Assembly: GCA_028023455.1 (NCBI GenBank) | Contig: JAQFVV010012476.1 | Coordinates: forward strand, 4,607,055 to 4,671,054 | DNA length: 64,000 nucleotides | Source: Epiperipatus broadwayi | Lineage: Eukaryota; Onychophora; Udeonychophora; Euonychophora; Peripatidae | Reading direction: 5' to 3' | In this document: positions 22,518-33,980 of the stretch, one piece after another | How the letters are laid out: each line of letters starts with the position of its first letter | Numbering within the stretch: position 1 is the first letter of the stretch | Notes under the pieces: model-generated | Seen by the model: the letters and a program-made list of their open reading frames with translations, nothing else | Database searches by the model: none | Told to the model about the DNA's origin: nothing | Position numbers and translations under genes: made by a program

Positions 22518-24094
22518 CAGGGGTGGCCAACTTTTTGGCATTTCTTGGCCACATCAGAAAACAAAGAGTTGTCTTAGACCACATGTTAAACATACAAACA
22601 TTATCAAAAGCTGATAAACAAAAAAAAGGTCTGTGCATAATTTTTTGAGATATCTGACACTACAAATGCCTTAATTAATTATCATAATTGTGCAGTGATT
22701 CATCCAGAAAAAAATTATTGAGTAGGTTGCGAGTTGGTGATCAGGAATATAGAAAATAAACTAATGGGGAATTACTGAAAACCTCCAGTGAGTTATATGT
22801 AAATTAATTGCCAGTAAATATAAAATGTAGAATAAGTCCACATATAATTTATCTTTGATTATATAAAGGCATACTATTTACTGATATTTGCATTTTTATA
22901 TATGATTATTTCCAACATCTAATATGTGTGGTGAATATCTTTAGAACAATTTAATTTTTTATTTAAATTTTCCAAATACATTCAACTGTTAGTAATATCA
23001 CAGGAAACAGGTTAGTATATGCACTAGTTGTTAGTAATATCCCAGCAAACAAGTTAGTATATGCACCAACTGTTAGTAATATCACAGCAAAGAGGTTAAT
23101 ATATGCACTAACTGTTAGTAATATCACAGCAAACAGGTTAGATACAGTGCATATATTAACCTGTTTGGTGTGATATTACAAACAGTTGGTACATATACTA
23201 ACTTGTTTACTGTGATATTACTAACAGTTGGTGCATATACTAACCTGTTTGCTGTGATATTACTAACAATTGAATGTATTTGGAATATTTAAATAAAATT
23301 AAATTTCTCTAAAGACATTCAACACACATATTAGATGATGGAAATAGTCCAATATAAAAATACAACTAGAACACCGTCATCACAAACCTTCAGCAAAACA
23401 ATATTTACTGATATAATTATATGCAGAGCATGATTTACATTTATTAACATAATTTCAAGACCACTATAAGTTATTCTAAAATCACAATAACTAATCAGAG
23501 GGAAAGGCTGAACCTTATATTTAACCACCTCTTAATATTAAATGAATCTTCAGTTATTAGATGTATATATAACTTTTTAATAACCTGAGTTAAATGAAAT
23601 AATGCAGAAATTACTGAAAACCTCAGTGAGCTGTATGGTTAAATATGATTCTCAGCTTTTCCTTTAATTGGTTATAGGGATATAATAACTTATACTTGTC
23701 TTGAAATTACATTAGTATTTAAAAATTACACTCTGCATGTAAGTAAATGGTGTGCTTATATATGGCTCTTTCTACATTTTACATTTACTGATAGTTAGTT
23801 TACATACAGTTCACTAGGGTATTTCAGTATTTCTGCATTATTTTATCTAATTTGGGGATTAAAAAGTTATATTAACATAGGAAAGGTACATATCTGAGTA
23901 ATAAATACTTTTATTATAAAATTAAAAGAGGGAAACAAACCATTTGAGTGCATATGTGCATTTGTTTTAATCATGTGACACATAATCAAAAATTTCTCAT
24001 AATGTTTTAAGTAAATTTATGTTTTTGCATTGATCCACATTCATACCCATTCTGAATTGCATGAGGCCCATGAGCCATAGGTTAGATATCTCTG
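22518..24094. mobile_element. hAT-like non-autonomous element, 1.58 kb, with nested palindromes
   Basis: It starts CAGGGGTGGCCAACTTTTTGGC and ends GGTTAGATATCTCTG. Flanks ATGTATAT (22510-22517) and ATGTAGAT (24095-24102) match at 7 of 8 positions, as expected for an old hAT duplication. No transposase was recognised. The interior contains a palindromic minisatellite element (22905-23345) and a second inverted pair (TACTGAAAACCTCAGTGAGCTG at about 23610 against its inverse near 23810, also similar to 22775). Confidence 0.68.
22905..23345. repeat. Palindromic element with 42-bp repeat arms (family R-A)
   Basis: Ends are inverted: TATTTCCAACATCTAATAT on the left and ATATTAGATGATGGAAATA on the right. 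The left half holds four 42-bp units starting near 22984, 23026, 23068 and 23110 (core ACTGTTAGTAATATCACAGC). The right half, about 23145-23275, holds three units in inverse orientation. Other R-A members at 25860-26142 and 61104-61457 share the ends and the ACTGTTAGTAATA motif but only single units. Confidence 0.8.
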
Positions 24095-24102
24095 ATGTAG
24101 AT

Positions 24103-25855
24103 GGTTTATAAGAAAAGTAATGGCTTAATTGGATTAATTAAATTCAAACACAATATTCAAGTAAAGCAACAAACTAGACATCAATTGCCTGGCATATTTA
24201 ATTCACTTTTAAAAGATTAAATATAACTAAGTCAAAATTAAAAATATATGTTTAAGATTTTTATACCTGCAGATCTCAATTTAAAATACTGTTTGTAGCA
24301 AAATTAAGTTATGCTATAGCATATTTATTATTTTAAATGTCTTTAAAACTAATGCAAATAGTCAAAATATTTTAAGTGTTAAAAATATAGAAAAAATATT
24401 GAAAAAAAAATTGCTTGTGAACCTTTACCAATGTAAAGGTAAATTTTTCTTCTATTTTTCCATGTTGATTTTTGATACTTCAAAAAAAAAGATAATTATA
24501 AAAATAATATAGTTTTAACTTCTTATGAACAGTATTATTATATATATTAAACAAAAAATAGCTTTGAAGATAAAAGAAAACTTATCTTTCATCTTTACAT
24601 TCATAATATAAAAAGTTCAAATATTATGCAAGTGATTCTTATCACCAAATTGTGTCCACCTCCTAGTGATGGAAATGAACACTAAATTGTAGATTCAATA
24701 ACATTAAAAATAAACCATTAAATGATAGACAGCTACACTTACAAAAATAGTATTATTAAGAAAAGTAGGACCACCAATGAAAACATAAATGTTAACAAAT
24801 CAATACAAATTTATCTTAATCTCTGATAATCTGATATTTAATCAGATTGGTTATAAATCCATTTGGTCATATGCTTTTCATACTTAAACAGGTCTTTTAT
24901 AGAGACTATGATGTATTAAATGACAATTAAACATATAAAATAACTCATGTTAAATCTTTAACATGCTATAATATAGTCACAACAAACATGTTAATTTTGA
25001 GAGATCTTTGTGCAGCTGATTATGTTTCATTTTTATGATATTTTGCAGTTATCTACAATGTTAGTTTACTGGTTCATGTTTTTTATTGTTTACAATCCAA
25101 ACAAAATGATTAGTTTTTTAAAAAAATCTGTAGATCTCAGTACTGTACAGAGCTCATACAAATTCTTCAGATGTAAGAAAGCCAACAATGCTATGTGTGG
25201 TTGTATCATAATATAAGGAAACTAACAGCATCACAAATTGGTAGATTATTTAACTTCCAGCTGTTCTAGTATACTTATAAATTTTAATATTTTTGAAAAA
25301 AAAAAACAATATAATTTTTAGTAATTTATTTACTATATTAAACTTATTTATGCAACATATTTAAAAATTTTTTATTTTAAACTAAAAACATATTTTTGAT
25401 AATGTTTGTTTTAAGGAGATAGGTCATAAAAATAGTTATGGCAAAAGTGGAGATTGCTTTTACTAGCTTAAATATTTGCTTTTATAAATACTAGTAAATA
25501 AATTTTTTATAAAATTTTAATATTAGTATGTATAATTTTTAATTTTAAATCATATTTTAATTTCTTATGATGTCTTGACTAAAATTTGATTCTATTTCAG
25601 AAATGAAATTCAAATAAAAATATTTCATTCTACAATATTTATGAATAGACAAAAATATGATAAAGTAATGAAAAGTAGTATTGTCATGGTTAAAAATTCA
25701 ATTTAGTACTTTATTTTTCTAAATTGCAAAGTTCAAGTATCTATTTTTAGAATGACTTAAATTTGTAAGCTTTTATTTGCAATAGATACTGCAAATAGTA
25801 CTAATATATTGTTTGCCTGAAGCTTTGTGATGGTGGCAGTTTAGATTTATTTATA
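24103..25855. other. AT-rich DNA without recognisable genes
   Basis: No coding sequence supported. The only structures noticed are a small perfect stem near 24420-24440 (ACCTTTACC...GGTAAAGGT type) and long A/T runs. The frame at 25010-25216 shows no recognisable domain. Confidence 0.5.
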
Positions 25856-25859
25856 TGTT

Positions 25860-26142
25860 GAAATATTTCCATCATCTAATATTAAATATTTTTGGTAGAA
25901 TGGCTCAGTTAGTTAGAACATTACCTATTCTAGTATATAGAGATCCAGATTTATTTCTTATGTTAGTACTGTCTTTGCTCAGGCCAGAAACACCAGAAAA
26001 AGTGAGGAAAATAATACCACTCAAAATGTTGTGTATATATTAATCTATGTGCTATTACTAACAGTTGAATGTAATTGGAAAACTTACATAAAGTTGATTT
26101 TTTTAAAGACTGTCAATATTTAATATTAGGTGATGGAATAGT
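25860..26142. repeat. R-A family element with a tRNA-like core
   Basis: Inverted ends TATTTCCATCATCTAATATT and AATATTAGGTGATGGAATA bound 283 bp. The interior contains TAGAATGGCTCAGTTAGTTA, which looks like a tRNA A-box region, and on the right the R-A motif TTACTAACAGTTGAATG. The copy at 61104-61457 has the same order (CTGGCAGTTTAGAACATTGCC, then AGGTTTAAATACCAG as a possible decayed B-box). The apparent open frame here is an accident of this repeat. Confidence 0.65.
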
Positions 26143-26182
26143 CCAGCATATAAATACAATTACTAAAATATGATATAGAAAA

Positions 26183-26760
26183 AAAAATTAATTATAAAGA
26201 TAAATGTCGCAGTACGGTCAAAGCTATCACTAGAGTTTTTTAAATAAGAGAGGAAGGAGTTTGGCCTTGAACAGATTAATTATACTTCATATGGACTTTC
26301 AATTACCATTTATGCAGCTTCAACAGAAACCTTATATAGATCTACATTAATAAAACTTGAATGCAAAGTGCAAAGATAATTTAAAATAAATAAAACAAAT
26401 CTGTTTTATCATTTTTTATATATTTATGTAAACTATGAGTCTAATCTGTTTAGATAGAACTGAATCTATTTCCTATCAAATAACTTCATTATCAAAATTA
26501 TTGTAGCTATATCAATTACATTCATTTTATTATTAAACAGATTAAAATCATGAATATTCTTGAATGTATTCTCTCTCAGATTTTCACTTTATCATTAAAA
26601 ACATGTTATAATAAACATTTAATGCAAATATATATAATAGATAGAACTGAAGAAGTATTGACTCTATGATAATTATAATTGGTGTTTCATAAAGAAGTGT
26701 GGGTAATTTAAATCACTCTTTTGCAACTATCTTTAGTCTTAATTTGCCACTATTATGTTA
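26183..26760. other. AT-rich DNA without recognisable genes
   Basis: Nothing recognised beyond simple A/T-rich sequence. Confidence 0.45.
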
Positions 26761-26763
26761 TTT

Positions 26764-26862
26764 GTTTGGTGGTTGAGTGGTCAGCACATTTGCCTTACAA
26801 GCAGTTGTCCTGGATTCACAGATTCACTTCCCAGCTGATGCTTTGACACATGGAAAAAAATT
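26764..26862 (+). mobile_element. tRNA-derived SINE
   Basis: GGTGGTTGAGTGGTCAGCAC is followed by TTGCCTTACAAGCAGTTGTC and a decayed B-box (GATTCACTTCCCAGC), then TGATGCTTTGACACATGG and an A-run. Same family as the copies at 9572 and 46751. It is more diverged, and a clean target duplication was not found. Confidence 0.8.
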
Positions 26863-27084
26863 GGAAATAAAGTCAATATTGATTTATTAGTTTAAAAAAA
26901 TTTAAAGATGTTAATAATCCACAATTAAAAACTACAGATGATCTGACCAAAGCCTAAAAGATCATTGATTGGTAGATTTTTGATCATGAGTGTATAAAAA
27001 AGTTTTTAAACTTTCTTTTGGTTATTGTTAGCAATAAGTAAAAAAATGCATAAATTTATAGTTTATCTAAATCATTATCCTTTT

Positions 27085-27250
27085 CAACAATTATCAATCC
27101 ACTGCAGGATAAAAATTTCTCCAAGTTCAATCCATCTTCTCTGATCTCTAGCTTCTCCACATTATACCAGACACTTCCTGATTTTATTCATCCATCTCAT
27201 GTGTGACCTGGTTCAGAATCTTTTACAATGTCATGGAATCCAGTTTAAGA
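27085..27250 (-). pseudogene. RTE-like LINE 3' tail
   Basis: The minus strand corresponds to the C-terminal tail seen at 13690-14015. Its markers are the complement of CCACTGCAGGAT, TCTCCAAGTT and ATCCATCTTCTCTGATCTC. The direction implies the 3' end of the element is at the lower coordinate. Coding capacity is lost. Confidence 0.7.
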
Positions 27251-29090
27251 TTCCATTTGATCATCTATTATCATTTATTATTATTATTATTTATTTAAAT
27301 ATTTATGATTTTTAAAAAATATTTCTATACTTATTAATATATATATATATATTCATGTTTATACTTAGATTTTTCTAAATTTATTTCATTTTTAAAAATA
27401 CAAGTTAAGCAATTTGAAGTAGCAATAAAAAGAAAACTACAATTATTATGATTTTTATGCTCTGTCAAATGCTGTAGTATTAAGTTTTTGTGACAATTTT
27501 AATAAATTTAAGTGCAATTTCAAATTTTAGAACAAAGTTTCATTGTTTTATGATGATTTTATAATTATTCATTCACATTTATAAAATAAAAATCATCGAA
27601 AAAATATTTCATTAATATATTTTATTTCAGTAGTGTTATGGCAAAGTCATTATAAAAAAAGAATACTTATGTATTAGTTCTGCATTAATAAAAGACACCA
27701 GGATTAAACAAATGTGTAAATAAAGACCAAATAAAATACATTTATGATCTTCTAAGAAAGTAAATGATTTAGTTTTACAAGTAAATATTAGATAACATTC
27801 TGATGAGGAGAAAGTAGTTTGTTTTATTTGCATTCCCAAAAAAGTAAATGTGTGTTTATCTCAGTTATAGGTAACCATTTTTTCAAAATAAATCTTTATA
27901 AGTTTACTTCTTGGAAGTTAATTTCTCACAAAAACATGTAAATGTATGTGTGTAAACATTTGTTTGATTTTTTTGTTAAAGTTATATATAGGTTATGGTT
28001 TTTTCAAAAAAATCTTTAATTTTTCAAATGTCTTAGATTCATATTATTTTTAAATTGAAAAGGGTTTATCTCAATACCTTCCCAGGTATGTCTGTATTTT
28101 GAAAAAAAAAAAACAAATGAGCTTAAATTTAATTCTTATGGTATAAGTTTTGTCTCTTTTTAAATTCAGTGGTATCTTATACTACTTGTAGTCTAAATAG
28201 AAAAATTTTCTTTGCCATTTTCAAATTATCACTATTTTTTTTACTTTTTTAGATAAATATTGTAATACTTAATGTAACTAATGCTTCCAATCACAAAGAG
28301 CAAATTTATTTCATTATAATAATTGATTCAGTTAAAAGCTATTCTAAACAAAAGTAATGTTATTTCTTCATTTTGAATATTTTATTGCTATATATTTTTA
28401 AAAAAATTATATGAATATTTCAATATCTATTATAAATACTGCTTATAATAAAAAAGATTAAATTAGGAATGATAATGATATAAAACAAATTTTTTTCTTA
28501 GGAACATTATGAGATACCACGTGTATTATTTAATAGATAAAACCCCATTGGCATAGTTGTTTCTTACTAAAGAAATTTATGACTTATAAATAAATTACTA
28601 TATATTCATAATATAAAATAAAATACAACAATTAAAAATACTTTTGAACATTAATTATTTTATTAATTATATGATACTATAAAATTATTAGTATAGAAGA
28701 GTACTTTTTTTATATAATTTATTTATATAAAAAGAGTTTATATCTAAACAAACTGTAAATATTAAAATGAATGTTTATTTACATTTTTACCAGAGTTTGG
28801 GTTTTCACCATGAATTGAAGGGTCTTGAAATTTAAAAAAATTCACAAATTGGAAAAATCCTATAGGAATTTGAGAATATTGATAGTTTTAATTATAATTA
28901 AATCCTATATAAAGATTTTATTAATTGCCAAACTATTTGACTTTTTTTTAAAAAATGTTTACATAATATTTAATGCTGTCTGTTGTAACTATTTTTATTG
29001 GTGCTTCATATTATATATTATAAATTGTCTGTGTATATATAAAATCTCAGATTTCAAAAGCTCAATTAGTCAAAATAATATAAACAATTC
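27251..29090. other. AT-rich DNA without recognisable genes
   Basis: No gene is supported. There is a TAT-repeat near 27272-27290, a short TA run at 27338-27350 and many A/T homopolymers. The frame beginning 28825 is almost wholly hydrophobic/low-complexity and ends inside a MITE fragment. Confidence 0.5.
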
Positions 29091-29099
29091 AAAACAAAA

Positions 29100-29240
29100 C
29101 AACACTCTCCATATAGTAGTGCCATCTTGTGCTAACAAGAGCAATCAATGGATGCCAGAAGGCTTGTGCATAAAATCCCTATCTAGTTGTGCTAGTATGA
29201 GATAGTGATCATGTGATGTTTAGTGGTTTAATCAAAATAA
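29100..29240. repeat. Half copy of the CTCTCCATA MITE family
   Basis: One arm only: CTCTCCATATAGTAGTGCCA, then AGCAATCAATGGATGCCAGA, then the TGTGCATAAAATCCCTATCT segment, then a recurrent neighbour GATCATGTGATGTTTAGTGG. The second arm is absent. The last segment also follows or precedes the family at 44600, 53790, 58545 and 61860, so it is probably part of a longer parent element. Confidence 0.75.
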
Positions 29241-29601
29241 TATACTAAGTTTACCATTTTACAATTAATTCACCAGCCGAAATTAAAGTATAAATCCACT
29301 ACCTATAACTTATCTGCTCCAGAAGATTTCTCAAGTGGAAAGAAATATAACACAAATCATATAAAAAATATATATATATTATTAATTTTAAAACAATACA
29401 ATAATTATGTAACAATATTTTAAACAAATATAATTTAATAGAATCTTTACTCTATGTGTGTTGTACTAGACTCAAATTGTATAGAAAAAACCTACAAGTA
29501 AACAAAAGCACCATCAATTTTCCAAATTATTAATTTTTATATTGCTGTCTGTCTATTTATCAACTGTTGTTTTCCTTTTATTAACATAGTCTTTAATTTT
29601 G

Positions 29602-29859
29602 TTATTTTTTTCTTTCAATACACAGAATTTTAACTTTATTAAAATCAAAATCGAAACCATAATTACATGTTACATTATGATCAAAAAATACTGATGGTGA
29701 TACATCATCATTTCTAACATTCTCTTGTCTTGATTTTTGCACTCGTTTATATAATAACAAATGCTCCCTTGATCTCTTCTCCAATGTACATCGAGATTCC
29801 CCAATATAAGCCTTTCCACAAAAACATAGCCATTTATATATTGCACAAATAAGTAACAT
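29602..29859 (-). pseudogene. Penelope-like GIY-YIG endonuclease, inverted 5'-side copy
   Basis: 85 residues containing CGKAYIGESRCTLEKRSREH (residues 14-33), where YIGES plus the following Arg and His match the GIY-YIG-like end of Penelope elements, and SPSVFFDHNVTCNYGFDFDF. It is cut off upstream by the loop of the palindrome and so lacks the reverse transcriptase. It retains sequence at the YIGES-to-EH region that the partner copy at 29873 has lost. Confidence 0.78.
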
Positions 29860-29872
29860 AAATGTATTTATT

Positions 29873-30469
29873 ATGGATTTGTTAAATGTTGGATATGATC
29901 ATAAATTAATTTATAATATTGTTACTAAGTTTAATAATAATAGAAATATTTTAGATGCTATAGATATTGATAAAATAAAATATACTTGGATATCAATACC
30001 ATTTATTTGTAATGAACAGGTTAAATTTATAAAACAGATATATAAAAATATATGTCGAGTTGCATTTTATACTACTCCTAATTTAAATAGATTAATAAAT
30101 AATTCAAAAAATAGGTGTGGTATTTTAAATCAAAGTTGTGAATATATAAATGGTATGTTTTGTGGAAAGGCTTATATTGGGGAATCTGATGTAATTGGAG
30201 AAGAGATCAAGGGAGATTTGTTATTATATAAAAGTGAAAAATCAAGAAAGAGAATGTTAGAAATGATGATGTATCAATCAGTATTTTTTGATCATAATGT
30301 AACATGTAATTATGGTTTTGATTTTGATTTTAATAAAGTTAAAATTCTGTGTATTGAAAGAAATAATAATAAACGCAAAATTAAAGAAGCTATGTTAATA
30401 AAAAGTGAAAAGCAACAGTTGATAAATAGACAGAAGAATATAAAAATTAATGAATTGTGGGAAAATTGA
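29873..30469 (+). pseudogene. Penelope-like C-terminal region with linker and GIY-YIG
   Basis: 198 residues. WISIPFICNEQVKFIKQIYK (residues 42-61) and LNRLINNSKNRCG correspond to the thumb/linker part of Penelope-like proteins, GKAYIGES to the endonuclease motif, and KVKILCIERNNNKRKIKEA to the conserved C-terminal E-x-KRKxKEAxxI. A substitution- and deletion-rich patch just after YIGES (DVIGEEIKGDLL in place of RCTLEKRSREHLL) destroys the Arg/His residues. No RT palm is present, so this is a 5'-truncated copy. Confidence 0.82.
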
Positions 30470-30635
30470 TGTATGATGTATTGTTTGTTTACATTTGTAG
30501 TTTTCTAATAAATTTGAGTCTAGTTGAAATATAGATAGTTGAAAGTATTCTATTAAATTGGTATATATTTGTTTAAAATATTGTTTGTATTATTATTGTA
30601 TTGTTTTGATAATTTATATATTTTATTATATTGGA

Positions 30636-30641
<6 letters not shown>

Positions 30642-30712
<71 letters not shown>
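30642..30712. repeat. (TA)n microsatellite, about 71 bp
   Basis: An uninterrupted TA run at the right end of the Penelope-like palindrome. Translated frames through it (IYIYIY) are artefacts. Confidence 0.98.
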
Positions 30713-30714
<2 letters not shown>

Positions 30715-30894
30715 CCCTAGCTTCCAGTAATTCCAATTCACATACAAATTACCTTTAATATTAAAAGAATTTTTAAATAACTTAATAGTTTGAGAATCAT
30801 AGATTCATAATTTTGAAGCTATAACTTATCTAATAGAACTTTTGATATTAAAGATAACTAAAATGCAATTGAAATTATGGGAAGGTAGACTAAT

Positions 30895-31269
<375 letters not shown>

Positions 31270-32260
31270 GGAAGAGTATGTGAATGGACAGATAGAAAAA
31301 CGGAGAAATAGATCACTACAAATCTACATAACAAATGTTATGTATAAAGCTAACTATAACTGTCTTCTTTAGACTTCTTAACTGCTGAAAATCAAAAATG
31401 AAATATATGATAGACACAAGATTTCTATACATATATAATTCAAATATTACTTGAAGGAAGAGAATATTTGCGTGCCTGTACATTAGCTTTGACATTTTAT
31501 TAGTCATCTCAACTACAATTTGAAATTGCAACGTATATTTACTTCATGTATAGTACGTTTTCATTTTCCTTCATACGTATAAACTAAGCATTTTTAAAAT
31601 TCTGATTGATATTTTGTAACAGCTATTAATGATATCTAAGTAAGTTTGAAATGTTTATTATTATCTTTCTTTAAAAATGCATTTAATTTAAAACAAAACG
31701 AGAGAGAAATTGAAAGAGAGAAAGAAGCGAAAATGTGAAATCACACTTTTATCTCACCTGGGGAGGTTGGCTGCGAGCTCTCTCTTTTTTTTTTCTCTTT
31801 CAATTTTTTTTTTAACATTAAATTTAGTTTTATCCAGCAGTAAAGTAAAATCTAAACACAAATGCCAAATTTAATTTGTTTCAGCTTTGAGGGAGAGGTA
31901 ATACGCTAAGGCATGAGGTCTCAATACGATTTAAGACGTAAAACCTAATTATTGAGATTTTTTTTAAAAAAAAAAACTGTTAATAAAACTGAAATATGAA
32001 ATTAATGTTTCTGATTATTAAATATCAAGGTGTAGGAGGGAATATTTTTTTGAAAAGAATAAAAACTAACAGAAATGAAATTCAATGTGTGTATAAGATA
32101 GAAAGTAAATGTATTGACTCCGAAAAGTCTTTTGCTAAAATCTCTAAAATCAGCCACTGATTTATCAATGATATAATATCGTTGCATTCTATTTATTATA
32201 TATATATTAACTTTTCCCAACGATTGATATTATGTAAGACACTACATTAATATCCTAACA
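31270..32260. other. No recognisable gene; purine-rich tract
   Basis: Mostly AT-rich. At 31700-31800 there is a GA/CT-rich segment that, on the minus strand, reads CAACCTCCCCAGGTGAGATA, a strong match to a splice donor (CAG/GTGAGA). No coding frame could be attached to it. Confidence 0.4.
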
Positions 32261-32384
32261 TTTCATAAACCAGTGTTAGGATATATAAATAGAAATTCAT
32301 ATAACATTACAATAACAGCCAAAAAAGCAAATATTACTAAAATTCTTTCACAATGCATCTTTTAACAAAATACACCTTTTCAAG

Positions 32385-32612
32385 TAAAATTCAACTGAAC
32401 ATACAATATATATACACACACGCACACAGAAAACAAAATAGTCATCCCATTCACTTCAAAAAACAACTTTCTTTAACATCAAAAAATGTCTCAGATTCAA
32501 AAAAATATATTTTCAAAATTTTTCATGAAGACATCTTTTGATGTTAGAATAAATAAATGAGAAAACTATTTTGTTTCATATATATATAGTATGTTTAGTT
32601 GAATTTTGTGTT
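32385..32612. repeat. Imperfect inverted-repeat element
   Basis: AAAATTCAACTGAACATAC on the left pairs with GTATGTTTAGTTGAATTTT on the right, followed inwards by GAAAACAAAATAG/CTATTTTGTTTC and TTAACATCAAAA/TTTTGATGTTAG. About 228 bp, with no coding sequence. MITE-like. A smaller hairpin (TATCCTAACA...TGTTAGGATA) lies just upstream at 32250-32285. Confidence 0.65.
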
Positions 32613-32743
32613 TCAATAATATACTTTATTGTACGAATTAGATTACATGAATTTATTGTTAACCAAAGTTACGTTGTTGAAAATACATGGTTTAAAACTA
32701 TATAGCTTTAGAGCAAACAGAAAGAATAATTAAAGAAAGGGAT

Positions 32744-33046
32744 ATGTTAAACAAACAACAACAAAATAGTTGTTCTTGTTACAGAAAAGTCATAATTTGT
32801 TTTTTAGATTATGTTTTGTTTCAAGTTTTTAATAGTGACCATGTAGCAGCAAATATATCTGGGTGTGCAATTTTGCCATCTCTGGCCTTTAATTGTTCGA
32901 GCTTCTTTGAGAATGTGGCTGGGTGCTTTGTGGCATTGTCTCCAAGGCAGAAAGTACATCTGGTGCACCAGAAACTATATAAACAAAAAGTTCCTGCACG
33001 AGCTATCAAGTGTGATGAATTTTACTTGAAAAAGTCTATTTGTTAA
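32744..33046 (+). other. Unrecognised 100-residue open frame in a GC-richer patch
   Basis: The segment 32830-33010 is distinctly less AT-rich than its surroundings and is open on both strands (plus: 100 residues, including AANISGCAILPSLAFNCSSF; minus 32821-33009: 62 residues, including CTRCTFCLGDNATKHPATF). I recognise neither. It could be a remnant of an exon, a retroposed gene or a transposon protein in either orientation. There is no good start context or conserved motif to choose between strands. Confidence 0.25.
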
Positions 33047-33163
33047 TAAATGCAACCATGATGTGGAAGAATTTTAGTAAAATTTTGATTTTTGATTAGT
33101 ATTGTAATGTTATATAAATTTCTATGTTATTTATAATTACTAGTATAGAGTTAGACAGTATTT

Positions 33164-33164
33164 A

Positions 33165-33242
<78 letters not shown>
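33164..33242. repeat. Two adjacent (TA)n runs
   Basis: TA repeats at 33164-33190 and 33199-33242 separated by TTTATACT. Confidence 0.95.
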
Positions 33243-33247
<5 letters not shown>

Positions 33248-33324
33248 GCCTAAAGATAAACTAATCAATGAAATAATTAAAATTATCCCAAATTCAAATT
33301 AAACCAGACTAACCAAAAAATAAA

Positions 33325-33540
33325 AATAAATTCTATAACATAACCTTTGGTTTCCCTGCAAAAGCAGACTTTTTATATGCAAAGGACTTAAACATATCAC
33401 CTATTGACCACCATTCATAAATAAAGAGACTTAGAGAATCTTTATTATTTAAAAAATATGATTCTGAAGCAATTAACTTGTTTAAAAGTTTTTTTAATAT
33501 TAAGGGTGTGTGGGGCGTAATTGGTAATTGTGGATAATAG
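33325..33540 (+). pseudogene. Coding-like relic of unknown family
   Basis: One plus-strand frame reads ITFGFPAKADFLYAKDLNIS, then a stop near 33419, then RLRESLLFKKYDSEAINLF and NIKGVWGVIGNCG. Residue composition is balanced and protein-like, unlike the low-complexity frames nearby. I do not recognise it; a transposon protein fragment is likely, given the neighbourhood. Confidence 0.3.
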
Positions 33541-33699
33541 CTCATATATATATATATGCTGATTTTAGATTTTTGCACCTGAGAAGTCTGTTTTTAGTCA
33601 GAAAACTGATGATTGTGCTATAGGGTTTATTTTCATTGACTTGTGTGGTGTAATTTTGAATTTTGAGATAAATTTTAATTATATATATAAAATACAAAT

Positions 33700-33980
33700 A
33701 AAATGTCTTTTAATCAAAAACTATTGTAATAACAATAAAAACAATAAATATAATGGTAATTAACTATTATATAAAATCATTTCATTTAATTCCATAATAT
33801 TCCTCAATTGCCATTAAATTCAAAAACATAATGGAAGTAAATGTTGTCACCTCAAATCCCTGAATTTTAACATTAGCAGCTTATCTACTAAGGAGACAAT
33901 TTTACAAACTATGCAATCCAAAGTTGTGAATCAGAATATGATCCTATTTGTAAAAAGTCTATTGCATAGGCTATATGCAT
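33700..33980 (-). pseudogene. Penelope-like 3' end fragment
   Basis: Directly similar to 35750-35910: the shared order is AATTGCCATTAAATTCAAAAAC, then GGAAGTAAATG against GGAAGCAAACG, then TTTTAACATTAGCAGCTTATC against TTTTAATGTTAGAAGCTTGTC. It therefore represents the last codons and 3' untranslated region of a second Penelope-like copy in the same orientation. The upstream coding part is not recognisable. Confidence 0.6.

Larger units (their letters stand above)
29365..30712. mobile_element. Palindromic Penelope-like element flanked by TA runs
   Basis: The left arm (about 29365-29855, minus-sense coding) and right arm (about 30130-30640, plus-sense coding) are inverted copies around a loop of about 275 bp that exists only once. 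Both arms carry the GIY-YIG 3' end and the same 3' untranslated sequence (TTTGAGTCTAGT, then ATTCTATTAAATT, then TGTTTAAAATATTGTT). Each outer end abuts TA-rich repeats, 29373-29380 and the long run 30642-30712. Confidence 0.8.

Noticed and set aside
25855-26043. 62-residue frame with GRMAQLVRTLPILVYRDPD
   Set aside because: It lies wholly in the R-A repeat; the second copy at 61104-61457 does not keep the frame open.
28825-29205. 126-residue frame, hydrophobic
   Set aside because: Leu/Ile/Phe/Lys/Asn-rich from A/T composition, with its last third being MITE sequence. No domain was recognised.
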